A stretch of DNA of 64,000 nt from Curvibacter sp. GWA2_63_95 (GTDB lineage: Bacteria > Pseudomonadota > Gammaproteobacteria > Burkholderiales > Burkholderiaceae_C), in assembly GCA_001795455.1 (NCBI GenBank), contig MGPB01000039.1, forward strand, positions 1 to 64,000, read 5' to 3'. Positions 27,362 through 37,910 of the stretch are shown piece by piece. Positions within the stretch are counted from its first letter, which is position 1. Every line of letters begins with the position of its first letter. The position numbers and the translations under genes were made by a program. The notes beneath the pieces are model-generated. The model searched no databases, had not been told where the DNA came from, and saw only the letters and a list, made by a program, of their open reading frames with translations.

Positions 27362-27916
27362 ATGGCCACACAGTCCCCTTTTTTCATGTTTGAAGGCTTT
27401 TTGAAAGCGCTTCCCACCCCACCCGTTCCCCCTGCCTGGATGGTTGAAGAGAGCCACCGCCGTGTGGTGCTCTTGCTCAACCATGTGTTGCAGCAGGAAC
27501 CACAGGCCATGGAGCGCCTGGCACGCCAAAAGGGCCGCGTGATACTGAGCCAATGGCGGGATTTCACGTTCAAGGTGCAGGCCACCCCGGCCGGATTGCT
27601 GGACCTGGCGGGCCCGGACACCACCGCAGACCTGACCCTGGTGATCACGGACGAATCCCCCCTGGCCATTGCCCAAGCCATGATGCAGGGTGACAAGCCC
27701 AAGGTCCGTATTGAAGGTGATGTGCAACTGGCCGCTGAAATCAACTGGCTCGCGGACCATGTGCGTTGGGATGTGGAGGAAGACCTGTCGCGCATCTTGG
27801 GCGATGCACCCGCCCATCTGCTGGTGCAAACCGGACGAACCTTTGCCCAGGCGCTGCAGCAGTTTGTCGGCAAGCGCACCGCGTCGTCTGACGCGGCCTC
27901 TGGCACCGCCGCATGA
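27362..27916 (+). CDS. ubiJ: Ubiquinone biosynthesis accessory factor UbiJ (SCP2 domain)
   Basis: A 184-residue SCP2-type lipid-binding protein. SCP2-like segments include [19 protein letters not shown] and [20 protein letters not shown], followed by the UbiJ-type [19 protein letters not shown]. In E. coli UbiJ and UbiK are accessory factors of the soluble Ubi complex, binding the hydrophobic intermediates for O2-dependent hydroxylation steps. Its stop overlaps the ubiB start by four bases (ATGA). Confidence 0.92.
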   Translation: MATQSPFFMFEGFLKALPTPPVPPAWMVEESHRRVVLLLNHVLQQEPQAMERLARQKGRVILSQWRDFTFKVQATPAGLLDLAGPDTTADLTLVITDESPLAIAQAMMQGDKPKVRIEGDVQLAAEINWLADHVRWDVEEDLSRILGDAPAHLLVQTGRTFAQALQQFVGKRTASSDAASGTAA

Positions 27917-29478
27917 CACGGCTGGGCCGCGGGGTCTTCATTGTCTGGGTGGCCCTGCGCTATGGCTTGGACGAGCTGGTGCTCACCAGTTTTCAGAAAC
28001 CCTGGCTGCGTCTGCTGGCGCGCGTTGTTTCGGTAGGGCGCAAGCTGGACGCCCCACGCGGCCAGCGCCTGCGTGAGGCCCTGGAGCGACTGGGCCCCAT
28101 CTTCGTGAAGTTTGGCCAGGTGCTGTCCACCCGGCGCGACCTGCTGCCGCTGGACATAGCCAACGAGCTGGCCAAGCTGCAGGACAGCGTGCCACCGTTC
28201 CCCTCGGAGGTGGCGGTGGCCACCATCGAGCGCGCCTTGGGCAAGCCCTTGGCCGAGTTGTTTGATTCGTTTGAGCACACCCCGGTGGCCAGTGCATCGA
28301 TTGCCCAGGTGCACTTTGCGGTGCTGCGCGACCGGCAGGGCAAGTCGCGTGAGGTGGCTGTCAAAGTGCTGCGCCCCGGCATGCTCAATGTCATCGACAA
28401 GGACCTGAGCCTGATGCGCATGATGGCCGGTTGGGTGGAAGGCCTGTCGGCCGACGGCAAACGCCTGAAACCCCGTGAGGTGGTGGCCGAGTTCGACAAG
28501 TACCTGCACGACGAACTGGATCTGGTGCGCGAGGCCGCCAGTGCAGCCCAGCTGCGCCGCAATATGGAAGGGCTCAACCTGGTGCTCATCCCGGAAATGT
28601 GGTGGGACCTGTGCAGCACCGAAGTTCTGGTGATGGAGCGCATGCATGGCGTGCCCATCAGCCAGGTGGACCGGCTGCGCGCGGCGGGGGTCGACATCCC
28701 CAAGCTGGCGCGCGACGGCGTGACGCTGTTCTTTACCCAGGTGTTTCGTGACGGTTTTTTCCACGCTGACATGCACCCCGGCAACATCCAGGTCAGCCTG
28801 GCGCCCGAGACTTTTGGCCGCTACATCTCGCTGGACTTTGGCATTGTGGGCACGCTCACCGAGGTGGACAAGGAGTACCTGGCCCAAAATTTTGTGGCCT
28901 TCTTCCGGCGGGACTACAAACGTGTGGCCGAACTGCATATCGAGTCCGGCTGGGTGCCGGCCAGCACCCGGGTGGATGAGCTGGAGGCTGCCGTGCGCGC
29001 AGTGTGTGAACCCTATTTCGACCGGCCGCTCAAGGAAATTTCGCTGGGCATGGTGTTGATGCGTTTGTTCCAGACCTCGCGCCGGTTCCAGGTGGAAATC
29101 CAGCCGCAACTGGTGCTGCTGCAAAAAACCTTGCTCAATATCGAGGGCCTGGGCCGTGACCTGGACCCCGAGCTGGACCTCTGGGCCACCGCCAAGCCGT
29201 TTCTGGAGCAATGGATGTTGGAGCAGGTCGGCCCGCAAAAACTCATTCGCGAACTCAAGGCCCAGGCCCCGCGTTACGCCAAGCTGCTGCCCGAACTGCC
29301 CGGTTTGCTGCACCAGTTTTTGCAGCAACGTGGCACCGACAACAGCCAGCTGGTGCAGGAGCTATTGCTGGAGCAAAAGCGCACCAACCGCCTGTTGCAA
29401 ACCCTGGTGGCGGCCGTCATTGGTTTCGCGTTGGGCATGGTGGTCATGCAGATTGTGGTCCGGGTTGGGGTTTTCTGA
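27913..29478 (+). CDS. ubiB: Ubiquinone biosynthesis ATPase/kinase-like protein UbiB
   Basis: A 521-residue member of the ABC1/ADCK/UbiB atypical kinase family needed for ubiquinone synthesis. The diagnostic KxGQ motif is [16 protein letters not shown] near residue 58; the ATP-binding lysine region is [11 protein letters not shown]; catalytic loop [11 protein letters not shown] and the metal-binding LDFGIVGTL follow. The C-terminus ends in a transmembrane helix ([20 protein letters not shown]), anchoring it to the inner membrane. UbiB is thought to use ATPase activity to extract or remodel quinone intermediates. It is coupled to ubiJ. Confidence 0.96.
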   Translation: MTRLGRGVFIVWVALRYGLDELVLTSFQKPWLRLLARVVSVGRKLDAPRGQRLREALERLGPIFVKFGQVLSTRRDLLPLDIANELAKLQDSVPPFPSEVAVATIERALGKPLAELFDSFEHTPVASASIAQVHFAVLRDRQGKSREVAVKVLRPGMLNVIDKDLSLMRMMAGWVEGLSADGKRLKPREVVAEFDKYLHDELDLVREAASAAQLRRNMEGLNLVLIPEMWWDLCSTEVLVMERMHGVPISQVDRLRAAGVDIPKLARDGVTLFFTQVFRDGFFHADMHPGNIQVSLAPETFGRYISLDFGIVGTLTEVDKEYLAQNFVAFFRRDYKRVAELHIESGWVPASTRVDELEAAVRAVCEPYFDRPLKEISLGMVLMRLFQTSRRFQVEIQPQLVLLQKTLLNIEGLGRDLDPELDLWATAKPFLEQWMLEQVGPQKLIRELKAQAPRYAKLLPELPGLLHQFLQQRGTDNSQLVQELLLEQKRTNRLLQTLVAAVIGFALGMVVMQIVVRVGVF

Positions 29479-29529
29479 CCGCCACTTATAATTGAAGGCT
29501 TTGCAACCTGATGTCAGAGCCTTACTTCC

Positions 29530-29859
29530 ATGCCCATCTACGCCTATAAATGCGAGTCCTGCGGGTTTGCCAAGGACGTGCTGCAGAAAATCTCCGATGC
29601 TCCGCTGCAAGACTGCCCAAGTTGTGCCCAGTCCACCTTCAAGAAACAGCTGACCGCAGCCGGGTTTCAGCTCAAAGGTTCTGGCTGGTACGTGACCGAT
29701 TTCAAGGGTGGCAATGCGCCGTCCACCAGCGTAGCGCCCGCCACGGGGGATAGCGCGGCTGCCCCTGCGGCCAAGACAGATGCTGCCCCTGCGGCGACCA
29801 CCGCATCGGCTGGCAGCAGCGCAGCGCCTGCCGCCGCTACGCCCAAACCCACCGCCTGA
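29530..29859 (+). CDS. FmdB-family zinc-ribbon protein
   Basis: A 109-residue FmdB/CxxC-CxxC regulatory-protein family member: MPIYAYKCESCGFAKDVLQK, then DCPSCAQSTFKKQLTAAGFQ, with four metal-binding cysteines. The C-terminal half (about 65-109) is an Ala/Thr/Pro-rich disordered tail. The family name comes from FmdB, a putative regulator of a methylotroph formamidase, and the real role of most members is unknown. FmdB-DUF502-aspS is a conserved order in Burkholderiales; the next gene is 24 bp away. Confidence 0.88.
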   Translation: MPIYAYKCESCGFAKDVLQKISDAPLQDCPSCAQSTFKKQLTAAGFQLKGSGWYVTDFKGGNAPSTSVAPATGDSAAAPAAKTDAAPAATTASAGSSAAPAAATPKPTA

Positions 29860-29883
29860 CTCTGCCCTAGAACTGGAATTCCT

Positions 29884-30531
29884 GTGCCCATTAAAAAATA
29901 CCTGCTTACCGGCCTGATGGTCTGGCTCCCGTTGGCCATCACTATCTGGGTGCTGCTGTGGCTGGTGGGCTTGCTGGATGCCGTGTTTGGCGGCTTTCTG
30001 TCTGGCGTGGCTGCGGTGACGCCCGAGTCCATGGGCCCGGCGATCGAGCGCCTGCACAACATTCCTGGTCTGGGTGTGCTGCTGGTGTTTGCCGCCATGC
30101 TGGTTACCGGTGCGCTGGTGTCCAATGTGGCGGGCCGCTGGTGGGTCAAGCAGTGGGATCGCCTGTTCACCAACATTCCCATCGTCAAGTCCATCTACAA
30201 CAGTGTCAAGAAAGTCTCGGACACGCTGTTCTCCAGCAATGGCAATGCGTTTCGCACGGCCTTGTTGATCCAGTATCCGCGTGCAGGCAGTTGGACGATT
30301 GCCTTCCAGACCGGTGTGCCCAGCGGCGAAGTGCAGTCGCACCTGCAGGGCGAGTTTGTCAGCGTCTACGTGCCCACCACACCCAACCCGACCAGCGGGT
30401 TTTTCCTCATGTTGCCCAAGGCCGATGTGATCGAGCTGGACATGAGTGTGGACGAGGCACTGACCTACGTGATTTCCATGGGATCGGTCGCACCGCTGGC
30501 GTCAGCGTCCCAAGCCCCCGTCTCCCAATAA
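29884..30531 (+). CDS. DUF502 family membrane protein
   Basis: A 215-residue DUF502 protein with GTG as start. Two transmembrane helices are clear: about residues 7-28 (LTGLMVWLPLAITIWVLLWL) and about 60-80 (IPGLGVLLVFAAMLVTGAL). The family signature IPIVKSIYNSVKKVSDTLFS lies near residue 100, followed by a soluble beta-rich domain (VSVYVPTTPNPTSGFFLML). The function is not known; relatives occur next to aspS in many betaproteobacteria and resemble plant COV (continuous vascular ring) proteins. Confidence 0.88.
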   Translation: MPIKKYLLTGLMVWLPLAITIWVLLWLVGLLDAVFGGFLSGVAAVTPESMGPAIERLHNIPGLGVLLVFAAMLVTGALVSNVAGRWWVKQWDRLFTNIPIVKSIYNSVKKVSDTLFSSNGNAFRTALLIQYPRAGSWTIAFQTGVPSGEVQSHLQGEFVSVYVPTTPNPTSGFFLMLPKADVIELDMSVDEALTYVISMGSVAPLASASQAPVSQ

Positions 30532-30578
30532 CCTATTACCAACCCGCTGCCCACGAGGCGACGAACTGAAAGCAAGCT

Positions 30579-32393
<1,815 letters not shown>

Positions 32394-32428
32394 CCGTACG
32401 GTTCCAGCCACGGGGCTGGTGCACAATG

Positions 32429-32456
32429 AAAGGGCGCTCACAGAGCGCCCTTTTTT
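32429..32456 (+). terminator. Intrinsic terminator after aspS
   Basis: GGGCGCTC (32432-32439) and GAGCGCCC (32443-32450) form a perfect stem with a 3-nt loop, followed by six T residues. It lies immediately before the nudB ribosome-binding region, so nudB is either transcribed by read-through or from a promoter inside or before this short gap. Confidence 0.92.
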
Positions 32457-32468
32457 CTTGCGGAGACC

Positions 32469-32966
32469 ATGCCCAAGCCTTTCAAAATCCCGCAGTCCGT
32501 GCTGGTTGTGATCTACACACCGTCTTGGGATGTGCTGCTGATCCGCCGTACGGAGGCCGATCCTGAGGCGCCCGCGTTCTGGCAGTCGGTTACCGGGAGC
32601 AAGGATGCGTTGGGCGAGCCCTGGGCAGAGACTGCGGCACGCGAGGTGCTGGAAGAAACTGGCCTGGACTGCACGCGGGGTCGTGCACTGGCACCGCACT
32701 TGCACGACTGGGGGGTGGAGAATGTGTACGCCATTTATCCCCGCTGGTTGCACCGCTATGCGCCGGGTGTGACGCACAACACCGAGCGCCTGTTTGGGCT
32801 GCAGGTTCCCGATGGCGTGGCCATCACGTTGAACCCGCGGGAGCATACGCACTACCAGTGGTTGCCCTTTGCGGAGGCGGCAGACCGCTGCTTCTCGCCA
32901 TCGAATGCGGAAGCGATTCTTCAACTGCCCCAACAGACACAACAGACACGCGAGCCAGCCCCATGA
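32469..32966 (+). CDS. nudB: Dihydroneopterin triphosphate diphosphatase NudB
   Basis: A 165-residue Nudix hydrolase. The Nudix box is GEPWAETAAREVLEETGLDC (residues about 50-69) with REVLEETG intact, preceded by FWQSVTGS, the NudB-type substrate region. NudB removes pyrophosphate from dihydroneopterin triphosphate, the second step of tetrahydrofolate synthesis, directly after FolE; folE is 2.5 kb downstream on the same strand. GGAGA lies before the ATG. Its stop overlaps the start of the next gene (ATGA). Confidence 0.9.
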   Translation: MPKPFKIPQSVLVVIYTPSWDVLLIRRTEADPEAPAFWQSVTGSKDALGEPWAETAAREVLEETGLDCTRGRALAPHLHDWGVENVYAIYPRWLHRYAPGVTHNTERLFGLQVPDGVAITLNPREHTHYQWLPFAEAADRCFSPSNAEAILQLPQQTQQTREPAP

Positions 32967-33709
32967 CCCAGACCACCTTGCGTATTGCCACCTACAACAT
33001 CCACAAGGGCGTGCAGGGTTTGGGGCCGGCGAGGCGCCTGGAGATCCACAACCTGGGCCATGCGGTGGAGCAGCTCGACGCCGATGTGGTGTGTCTGCAG
33101 GAGGTGCGCAAAGTGCACCGCCGCGAGGCGCAGTACTTTGCCCATTGGCCCGAGCTGCCGCAAGCCGAGTTTCTGGCGCCCGAGGGGTATGAGGCGGTGT
33201 ACCGCACCAATGCGGTCACCCGCCATGGCGAGCATGGCAATGCGCTGCTGTCTCGCTGGCCGGTGCTCACGCACCAGCACGAAGACATGTCGGACCACCG
33301 CTTTGAGCAACGTGGTTTGCTGCATGTAGAGCTGCTGCTGGAGGAGCGCCCTGTGCATGTCCTGGTGGTGCATCTGGGGCTGATTCGGGCCAGCCGCCTG
33401 CGCCAGCTGCAGCAGCTGGTGCGGTTTGTTGTGCGCGAAATACCTGCGGCTGCGCCGTTGCTGGTGGCCGGTGACTTCAATGAGTGGGGGCCATCCATTG
33501 CCCGTATCCTGGGGCCCGCCGGTTTGGTGGCGCATACGCAGGGGCGTCACCCCACCTTTCCCTCGCGCATGCCGCTGGTGCAGCTGGACCATGTGTTTGC
33601 GCGTGGCCTGAAACCGGTGGGGGTGACCGTGCCCCATGGTCGGAACTGGTGGCGCATGTCGGACCACCTCCCACTGATTGCCGAGTTCGTCTGGCCTGAC
33701 TCGCCATGA
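32963..33709 (+). CDS. Endonuclease/exonuclease/phosphatase family protein
   Basis: A 248-residue EEP-superfamily hydrolase: RIATYNIHKGVQG (metal-binding Asn), VVCLQEVRKVH (metal-binding Glu), VLVVHLGLIRASRLRQ (catalytic His region), LLVAGDFNEWG (Asp/Asn) and the terminal MSDHLPLIAEFV with the catalytic DH. It lacks a signal peptide with the start at 32963, chosen because it overlaps the nudB stop. It sits between nudB and clsB with four-base overlaps on both sides. In E. coli the clsB operon contains ybhP, a protein of this superfamily, so a membrane-lipid role is likely. Confidence 0.9.
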   Translation: MTQTTLRIATYNIHKGVQGLGPARRLEIHNLGHAVEQLDADVVCLQEVRKVHRREAQYFAHWPELPQAEFLAPEGYEAVYRTNAVTRHGEHGNALLSRWPVLTHQHEDMSDHRFEQRGLLHVELLLEERPVHVLVVHLGLIRASRLRQLQQLVRFVVREIPAAAPLLVAGDFNEWGPSIARILGPAGLVAHTQGRHPTFPSRMPLVQLDHVFARGLKPVGVTVPHGRNWWRMSDHLPLIAEFVWPDSP

Positions 33710-34908
33710 CGGATGCGACGTATTTGCCTGGTCACCAACTGCAGCTGCTGCAGGGAGGGCACGACTACTTCCGCGCGCTGCTTGCAGCCGTAGACGCCAG
33801 CCATACAGAGGTACGGCTGGAAACCTATATCTATGCTTTTGACGTGGAAGGCGAGCGCGTGGCCCAGGCCCTGGAGTGTGCGGCCCTACGTGGCGTGCGC
33901 GTGGCGCTGCTGATGGACGGCATTGGCACGCCGCAGGTGCCGCCGCAGTGGCAGCAGCGCTGGGATGCCGCTGGGGTGCACTGGTTGCGCTTCGCACCGC
34001 TGGGGCGGTTGGGCTTGCTGGTGCCCAGCCACTGGCGCCGCCTGCACCGCAAGCTGGCGGTGGTGGACGGCGCGGTCGCGTTTTGTGGGGGCATCAACAT
34101 ACTGGACGACTACAGTGACCCCCAGCATGGGCCGCAGCAGGTGGCACGGTTTGACTTTGCGGTACAGGCGCAAGGGCCCTTGGTGGCCCAGGTGCATACC
34201 GCCATGGCCCAGCTGTGGGACCGTTTGCTGGCCACTCGCCAGCTGGAGCAAGGCCAGTGGTCTGCTGCCCGCGCCGTGTGGCTGACCATGGCACGCCCCC
34301 AGGCGCGGGAGGCCGTGCCCGTATCGCAGGGCGGGGCGCTGGCCGCGCTGGTGTTGCGCGACAACGTACGCAATCGCAAACGCATCGAACGTGCCTATCG
34401 CAAGGCACTGGGCACTGCGCAGCGCGAGGTGCTGATTGCCAATGCCTACTTTTTGCCGGGCGGCAAGTTGCTGCGTGCGCTGGTGCATGCAGCGCAGCGG
34501 GGCGTGCGGGTTCGCCTGTTGCTACAGGGACGCTACGAGTACTTCATGCAGTACCACGCGGCGCGGCCGGTGTTTGGGCTGTTGATGGCTGCAGGGGTCG
34601 AAATCCATGAGTACACCAGCGGCTTCCTGCATGCCAAAGTGGCCGTGGTGGACCAGCAGTGGGCCACGGTGGGTTCGTCCAACCTGGACCCGCTGAGTTT
34701 GCTGCTGGCACGTGAGGCCAACGTAGTGGTGCAGGATGCCGCCTTTGCCGCGGCACTGCAACAGCGTCTGGAGGCGGCGATGGCCCAGCATGGCCGTGCG
34801 CTGGATGCCCTGGATTTTGGGCGGCGCCCCTTGGGGCAGCGGGCGCTGGACTGGTTGGCCTACGGGTTGATGCGCCTGACTTTGTTGCTGGCGGGGCGCC
34901 GGTATTGA
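33706..34908 (+). CDS. clsB: Cardiolipin synthase B (phospholipase D family)
   Basis: A 400-residue PLD-superfamily enzyme with two HKD motifs: HRKLAVVDGAVAFCGGIN at about residue 115 and HAKVAVVDQQWATVGSSNLD at about residue 308, which together form one active site. ClsB-type enzymes make cardiolipin by phosphatidyl transfer between phosphatidylglycerol molecules and act at the inner membrane. There are no N-terminal transmembrane helices, consistent with ClsB rather than ClsA. It overlaps the EEP gene by four bases, matching the ybhP-clsB pairing of enterobacteria. Confidence 0.92.
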   Translation: MTDATYLPGHQLQLLQGGHDYFRALLAAVDASHTEVRLETYIYAFDVEGERVAQALECAALRGVRVALLMDGIGTPQVPPQWQQRWDAAGVHWLRFAPLGRLGLLVPSHWRRLHRKLAVVDGAVAFCGGINILDDYSDPQHGPQQVARFDFAVQAQGPLVAQVHTAMAQLWDRLLATRQLEQGQWSAARAVWLTMARPQAREAVPVSQGGALAALVLRDNVRNRKRIERAYRKALGTAQREVLIANAYFLPGGKLLRALVHAAQRGVRVRLLLQGRYEYFMQYHAARPVFGLLMAAGVEIHEYTSGFLHAKVAVVDQQWATVGSSNLDPLSLLLAREANVVVQDAAFAAALQQRLEAAMAQHGRALDALDFGRRPLGQRALDWLAYGLMRLTLLLAGRRY

Positions 34909-34913
34909 GTTTT

Positions 34914-34959
34914 GCTATAAAAATAGTAGCTGCTTGCGCAGTATCCATGGGGGCTGTAG
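34914..34959 (+). repeat. Dispersed ~45-bp repeat between clsB and folE
   Basis: GCTATAAAAATAGTAGCTGC, then TTGCGCAGTATCCATGG, then GGGCTGTAG. Here the left end GCTAT-n-ATAGTAGC preserves the small inverted repeat of the element well. It starts six bases after the clsB stop. Confidence 0.9.
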
Positions 34960-35021
34960 GCTAAAAACCCTACTATTCAAAGACTGGTAACATGCTTGCA
35001 TTCTTGATTTCATAGAGCCCC

Positions 35022-35723
35022 ATGAAACCCACCGATACCGACGAGGGAACCCCGGTTTCCGTCAAAATTCGCGAACGCCTTTTGGCCTCGCGCAAACGCT
35101 TCAACGCCAACGACAACATTGCCCCTTTCATCGAACCCGGCGAGCTGGAATTGCTGCTGGACGAGGTGGAGGAGAAGATGAAGGGCGTGCTCAGCAGCCT
35201 GGTGATTGATACCGAACACGACCACAATACCGACAACACGGCCCGCCGTGTGGCCAAGATGTATGTCAACGAGGTGTTCCGCGGCCGTTATGTCCCGGCA
35301 CCCAGCATCACCGAATTCCCCAACGTGGGCCACTTGAACGAGCTCATGATCGTGGGCCCCATCACCGTGCGCAGCGCCTGCAGTCACCACTTTTGCCCGG
35401 TGATTGGCAAGATCTGGATTGGTGTGATGCCCAATGAACATACCAATGTCATTGGCCTGTCCAAGTACGCACGCCTGGCCGAGTGGATCATGGGCCGCCC
35501 CCAGATTCAGGAGGAAGCGGTGGTGCAGCTGGCCGACCTGATCCAGGAAAAAACCCAACCCGATGGCCTGGCCATCGTGATGGAGGCCAGCCACTACTGC
35601 ATGGCCTGGCGCGGTGTGAAGGACATGGACAGCAAGATGATCAACTCGGTCATGCGCGGCGTGTTCCTCAAAGACCCCACTTTGCGTCGCGAATTTCTTT
35701 CACTGATTCCCCGGAAAGGCTAA
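35022..35723 (+). CDS. folE: GTP cyclohydrolase I
   Basis: Converts GTP to 7,8-dihydroneopterin triphosphate, the entry step of folate/pterin synthesis. The 233-residue product shows DNTARRVAKMYVNEVFRGRY, the zinc-binding RSACSHHFCPVIGK (Cys and His ligands), HTNVIGLSKYARLAEW and the third zinc ligand Cys in EASHYCMAWRGVKD. Zinc-dependent type IA enzyme. It supplies the substrate of NudB encoded nearby. A BLUF photoreceptor gene starts only four bases after its stop. Confidence 0.96.
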   Translation: MKPTDTDEGTPVSVKIRERLLASRKRFNANDNIAPFIEPGELELLLDEVEEKMKGVLSSLVIDTEHDHNTDNTARRVAKMYVNEVFRGRYVPAPSITEFPNVGHLNELMIVGPITVRSACSHHFCPVIGKIWIGVMPNEHTNVIGLSKYARLAEWIMGRPQIQEEAVVQLADLIQEKTQPDGLAIVMEASHYCMAWRGVKDMDSKMINSVMRGVFLKDPTLRREFLSLIPRKG

Positions 35724-35727
35724 TGCC

Positions 35728-36150
35728 ATGTTGGTTCGTTTGCTCTACGCCAGCCGCGCGATTGACTCCAATCCGGACGCCATCGAGGCTATCCTGACCC
35801 AGTCGCGCCATTACAACCCCACGTGCGGCATCACCGGCATTCTGTGTTACGGCGGCGGCATCTTTCTGCAGGCCATCGAAGGGGGGCGCATGGCCGTGAG
35901 CGAGCTGTATGGCCACATTCAGAAAGATGTGCGTCACAAAGACGTAGTGCTGCTGCACTACGAGGAAATCACTGAGCGCCGCTTTGGCGGGTGGACCATG
36001 GGCCAGGTGAACATGTCCAAGATCAACACCAACATCCTGCTCAAGTACGCCGAGAAACCCGAGCTGGACCCCTACTCGGTATCTGGCAAGGTGTCATTGG
36101 CGTTGTTGGAAGAGCTGATGGCCACCGCGTCCATCATCGGTCGCGCCTGA
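35728..36150 (+). CDS. Short BLUF-domain blue-light sensor
   Basis: A 140-residue single BLUF domain (about 1-95) with a C-terminal helical extension. The flavin photochemistry residues are present: Tyr7 (MLVRLLYAS), Asn30 (YNPTCGITG), Gln48 (IFLQAIEGG), and Trp89 and Met91 (FGGWTMGQ). BLUF domains bind FAD and shift hydrogen bonding on blue-light absorption. No output domain is fused, so it must act through a partner, as do PixD/YcgF-like short proteins. The start is four bases after the folE stop (TAATGCCATG), indicating co-expression with folE. Partner and output are unknown. Confidence 0.92.
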   Translation: MLVRLLYASRAIDSNPDAIEAILTQSRHYNPTCGITGILCYGGGIFLQAIEGGRMAVSELYGHIQKDVRHKDVVLLHYEEITERRFGGWTMGQVNMSKINTNILLKYAEKPELDPYSVSGKVSLALLEELMATASIIGRA

Positions 36151-36169
36151 GATTGCGCCCATCCCCAGG

Positions 36170-37051
36170 ATGCCGGTTAACGCCCTTGCACTGGTTATTT
36201 TTGCCGGCCTGATCCACGCAAGCTGGAATATCGCTGCCAAGAAAGCGGGCGGTGACGCACGTTTTGCCTGTTTCACGGCGCTGGTGATGATGGTCTTCTG
36301 GGCGCCACTGGGGTTCTGGCTGGGCTGGGAACAAGTACCCGACTGGGGGACCACCGAATGGGCCTTTGTGGCGCTCAGCGGTGTTCTGCATGTGGTCTAT
36401 TACGTGGTGTTGCTGCGTGGTTACCGCAAGGCAGACCTCACGGTGGTCTACCCGCTGGCACGCGGCTCTGGTCCTTTGCTCTCATCCATGGTGGCCATTT
36501 TCTTTCTGGGGGAGCACATCTCCCGTTGGGGGGCACTGGGCATCGTGGCGGTGGTTGGCGGGGTGTTTCTGGTGGCTGGTGGACCTGGCTTGTTTCGCCA
36601 GGCACATGACCCCCCGCAGCGCGCACGCATCCGCAAGGGCATGGTCTACGGCTTGCTCACCGGTGTGTTTATTGCCAGTTACACCGTGGTCGATGGTTAT
36701 GCGGTGAAAGTCTTGCTGTTGTCACCGATCTTGGTGGACTACTTTGGCAACTTTGTCCGTCTGGTCTTTTTGCTGCCAACCGTGTTACGTGACCGCCCGG
36801 CCGCAGCGGCCTTGTGGGTCCGGCAATGGAAGTACGCGCTCATTGTGGGCATCATCAGCCCCGTTTCCTATGTGTTGGTGCTGTACGCCATGCAGCGTGC
36901 GCCCATGAGCCATGTGGCGCCCGCACGCGAGGTGTCCATGCTGTTTGCCGCCTTGCTGGGTGGGCATTTGCTGGGCGAGGGTGACCGTGTGGCCCGCCTG
37001 CTGGGGGCCGTCTGCATTGCCATCGGTGTGATGGCCTTGGCTCTGGGGTGA
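36170..37051 (+). CDS. EamA/DMT-superfamily transporter
   Basis: A 293-residue inner-membrane protein with about ten transmembrane helices and two EamA repeats (first about 3-140, with ARGSGPLLSSMVAIFFLGEH; second about 155-292, with APAREVSMLFAALLGGHLLG). The DMT superfamily covers exporters of amino acids, metabolites and drugs; the substrate cannot be assigned. It starts 19 bp after the BLUF gene on the same strand and precedes the DUF429 gene by 4 bp. Confidence 0.9.
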   Translation: MPVNALALVIFAGLIHASWNIAAKKAGGDARFACFTALVMMVFWAPLGFWLGWEQVPDWGTTEWAFVALSGVLHVVYYVVLLRGYRKADLTVVYPLARGSGPLLSSMVAIFFLGEHISRWGALGIVAVVGGVFLVAGGPGLFRQAHDPPQRARIRKGMVYGLLTGVFIASYTVVDGYAVKVLLLSPILVDYFGNFVRLVFLLPTVLRDRPAAAALWVRQWKYALIVGIISPVSYVLVLYAMQRAPMSHVAPAREVSMLFAALLGGHLLGEGDRVARLLGAVCIAIGVMALALG

Positions 37052-37055
37052 ATGG

Positions 37056-37892
37056 ATGACCTTGCTGGTGGGGTGTGATTTTTCCAGCAGCCCGTCGCGG
37101 CGCAAGCAGATCGTGCTGGCCACGGGCCGCGTGGACCGGGGCAGGGTCCTGTTGCAGGCTTTGGAGCGTGTCAGCTCGCTGGACGCGTTCAGCGCCTGGT
37201 TGTTGCAACACCCTGTCTGGACGGGTGCCTTTGACCTGCCCTTTGGTCTGCCGCGCGTGCTGGTCCAGACTCTGGGATGGCCGCTGGAGTGGGAGCCCTG
37301 TATCCGCCACTATGCCAGCCTGTCGCGGGCGGATATTCGTGCGCAGTTTGCCGCCTTTTGCGACGCGCGACCGGTGGGCAGCAAGTTTGCTCACCGTGCC
37401 ACCGATGGCCCGGCCGCCTCCAGTCCTTCCATGAAATGGGTGAATCCGCCCGTGGCGTACATGCTGCACGCGGGTGTGCCGAGGCTGCTCGATGCCGGGG
37501 CGTACCTACCCGGTGTGCAGCCTGCGTTGCCCGCGGGCACACCGGCTGCCCGGGTAGCCCTGGAGGCGTACCCCGCATTGCTGGCACGTGAGATGGTGGG
37601 GGCACGCAGCTACAAAAGTGACGATGTCACCAAGCAGACGCCCGAACGCCTGATTGCCCGCATGGATGTCATCCATGGACTGGAAACAGGTAACACCCGC
37701 TTGGGCTTGCGCCTCAAACTCAGCCATGCCCAAAGAGAGGCTTTGGCGCATGACGCATCAGGCGACGCGTTGGACGCGGTGATGTGTCTGGTGCAGGCAG
37801 CGTGGGCACAGCAGCAGTCAGACACGGGGCACCCCCGCTACGGCTTGCCCGAGATGCTGGACCCGCTGGAGGGCTGGATTCTGACGGCCTGA
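37056..37892 (+). CDS. DUF429 family protein
   Basis: A 278-residue DUF429 protein. Family features are VGCDFSSSPSRRKQIVLA at the N-terminus, the acidic FDLPFGLPR near residue 68, ALEAYPALLAREMVG near residue 168 and GDALDAVMCLVQAAWA near 235. The arrangement of N-terminal Asp, internal Asp and C-terminal DALDA suggests an RNase H-like fold with conserved acidic residues, so a nuclease or nucleotide-linked role has been proposed for the family, but no activity is established. It is 4 bp behind the EamA permease gene and convergent with the MinD-like gene. Confidence 0.85.
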   Translation: MTLLVGCDFSSSPSRRKQIVLATGRVDRGRVLLQALERVSSLDAFSAWLLQHPVWTGAFDLPFGLPRVLVQTLGWPLEWEPCIRHYASLSRADIRAQFAAFCDARPVGSKFAHRATDGPAASSPSMKWVNPPVAYMLHAGVPRLLDAGAYLPGVQPALPAGTPAARVALEAYPALLAREMVGARSYKSDDVTKQTPERLIARMDVIHGLETGNTRLGLRLKLSHAQREALAHDASGDALDAVMCLVQAAWAQQQSDTGHPRYGLPEMLDPLEGWILTA

Positions 37893-37910
37893 GCGGCCAT
37901 CGCCGGAGGC

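Noticed and set aside
27250..29328. 692-codon minus-strand open frame opposite ubiJ and ubiB
   Set aside because: Runs antisense through two real overlapping genes; composition is typical of a shadow.
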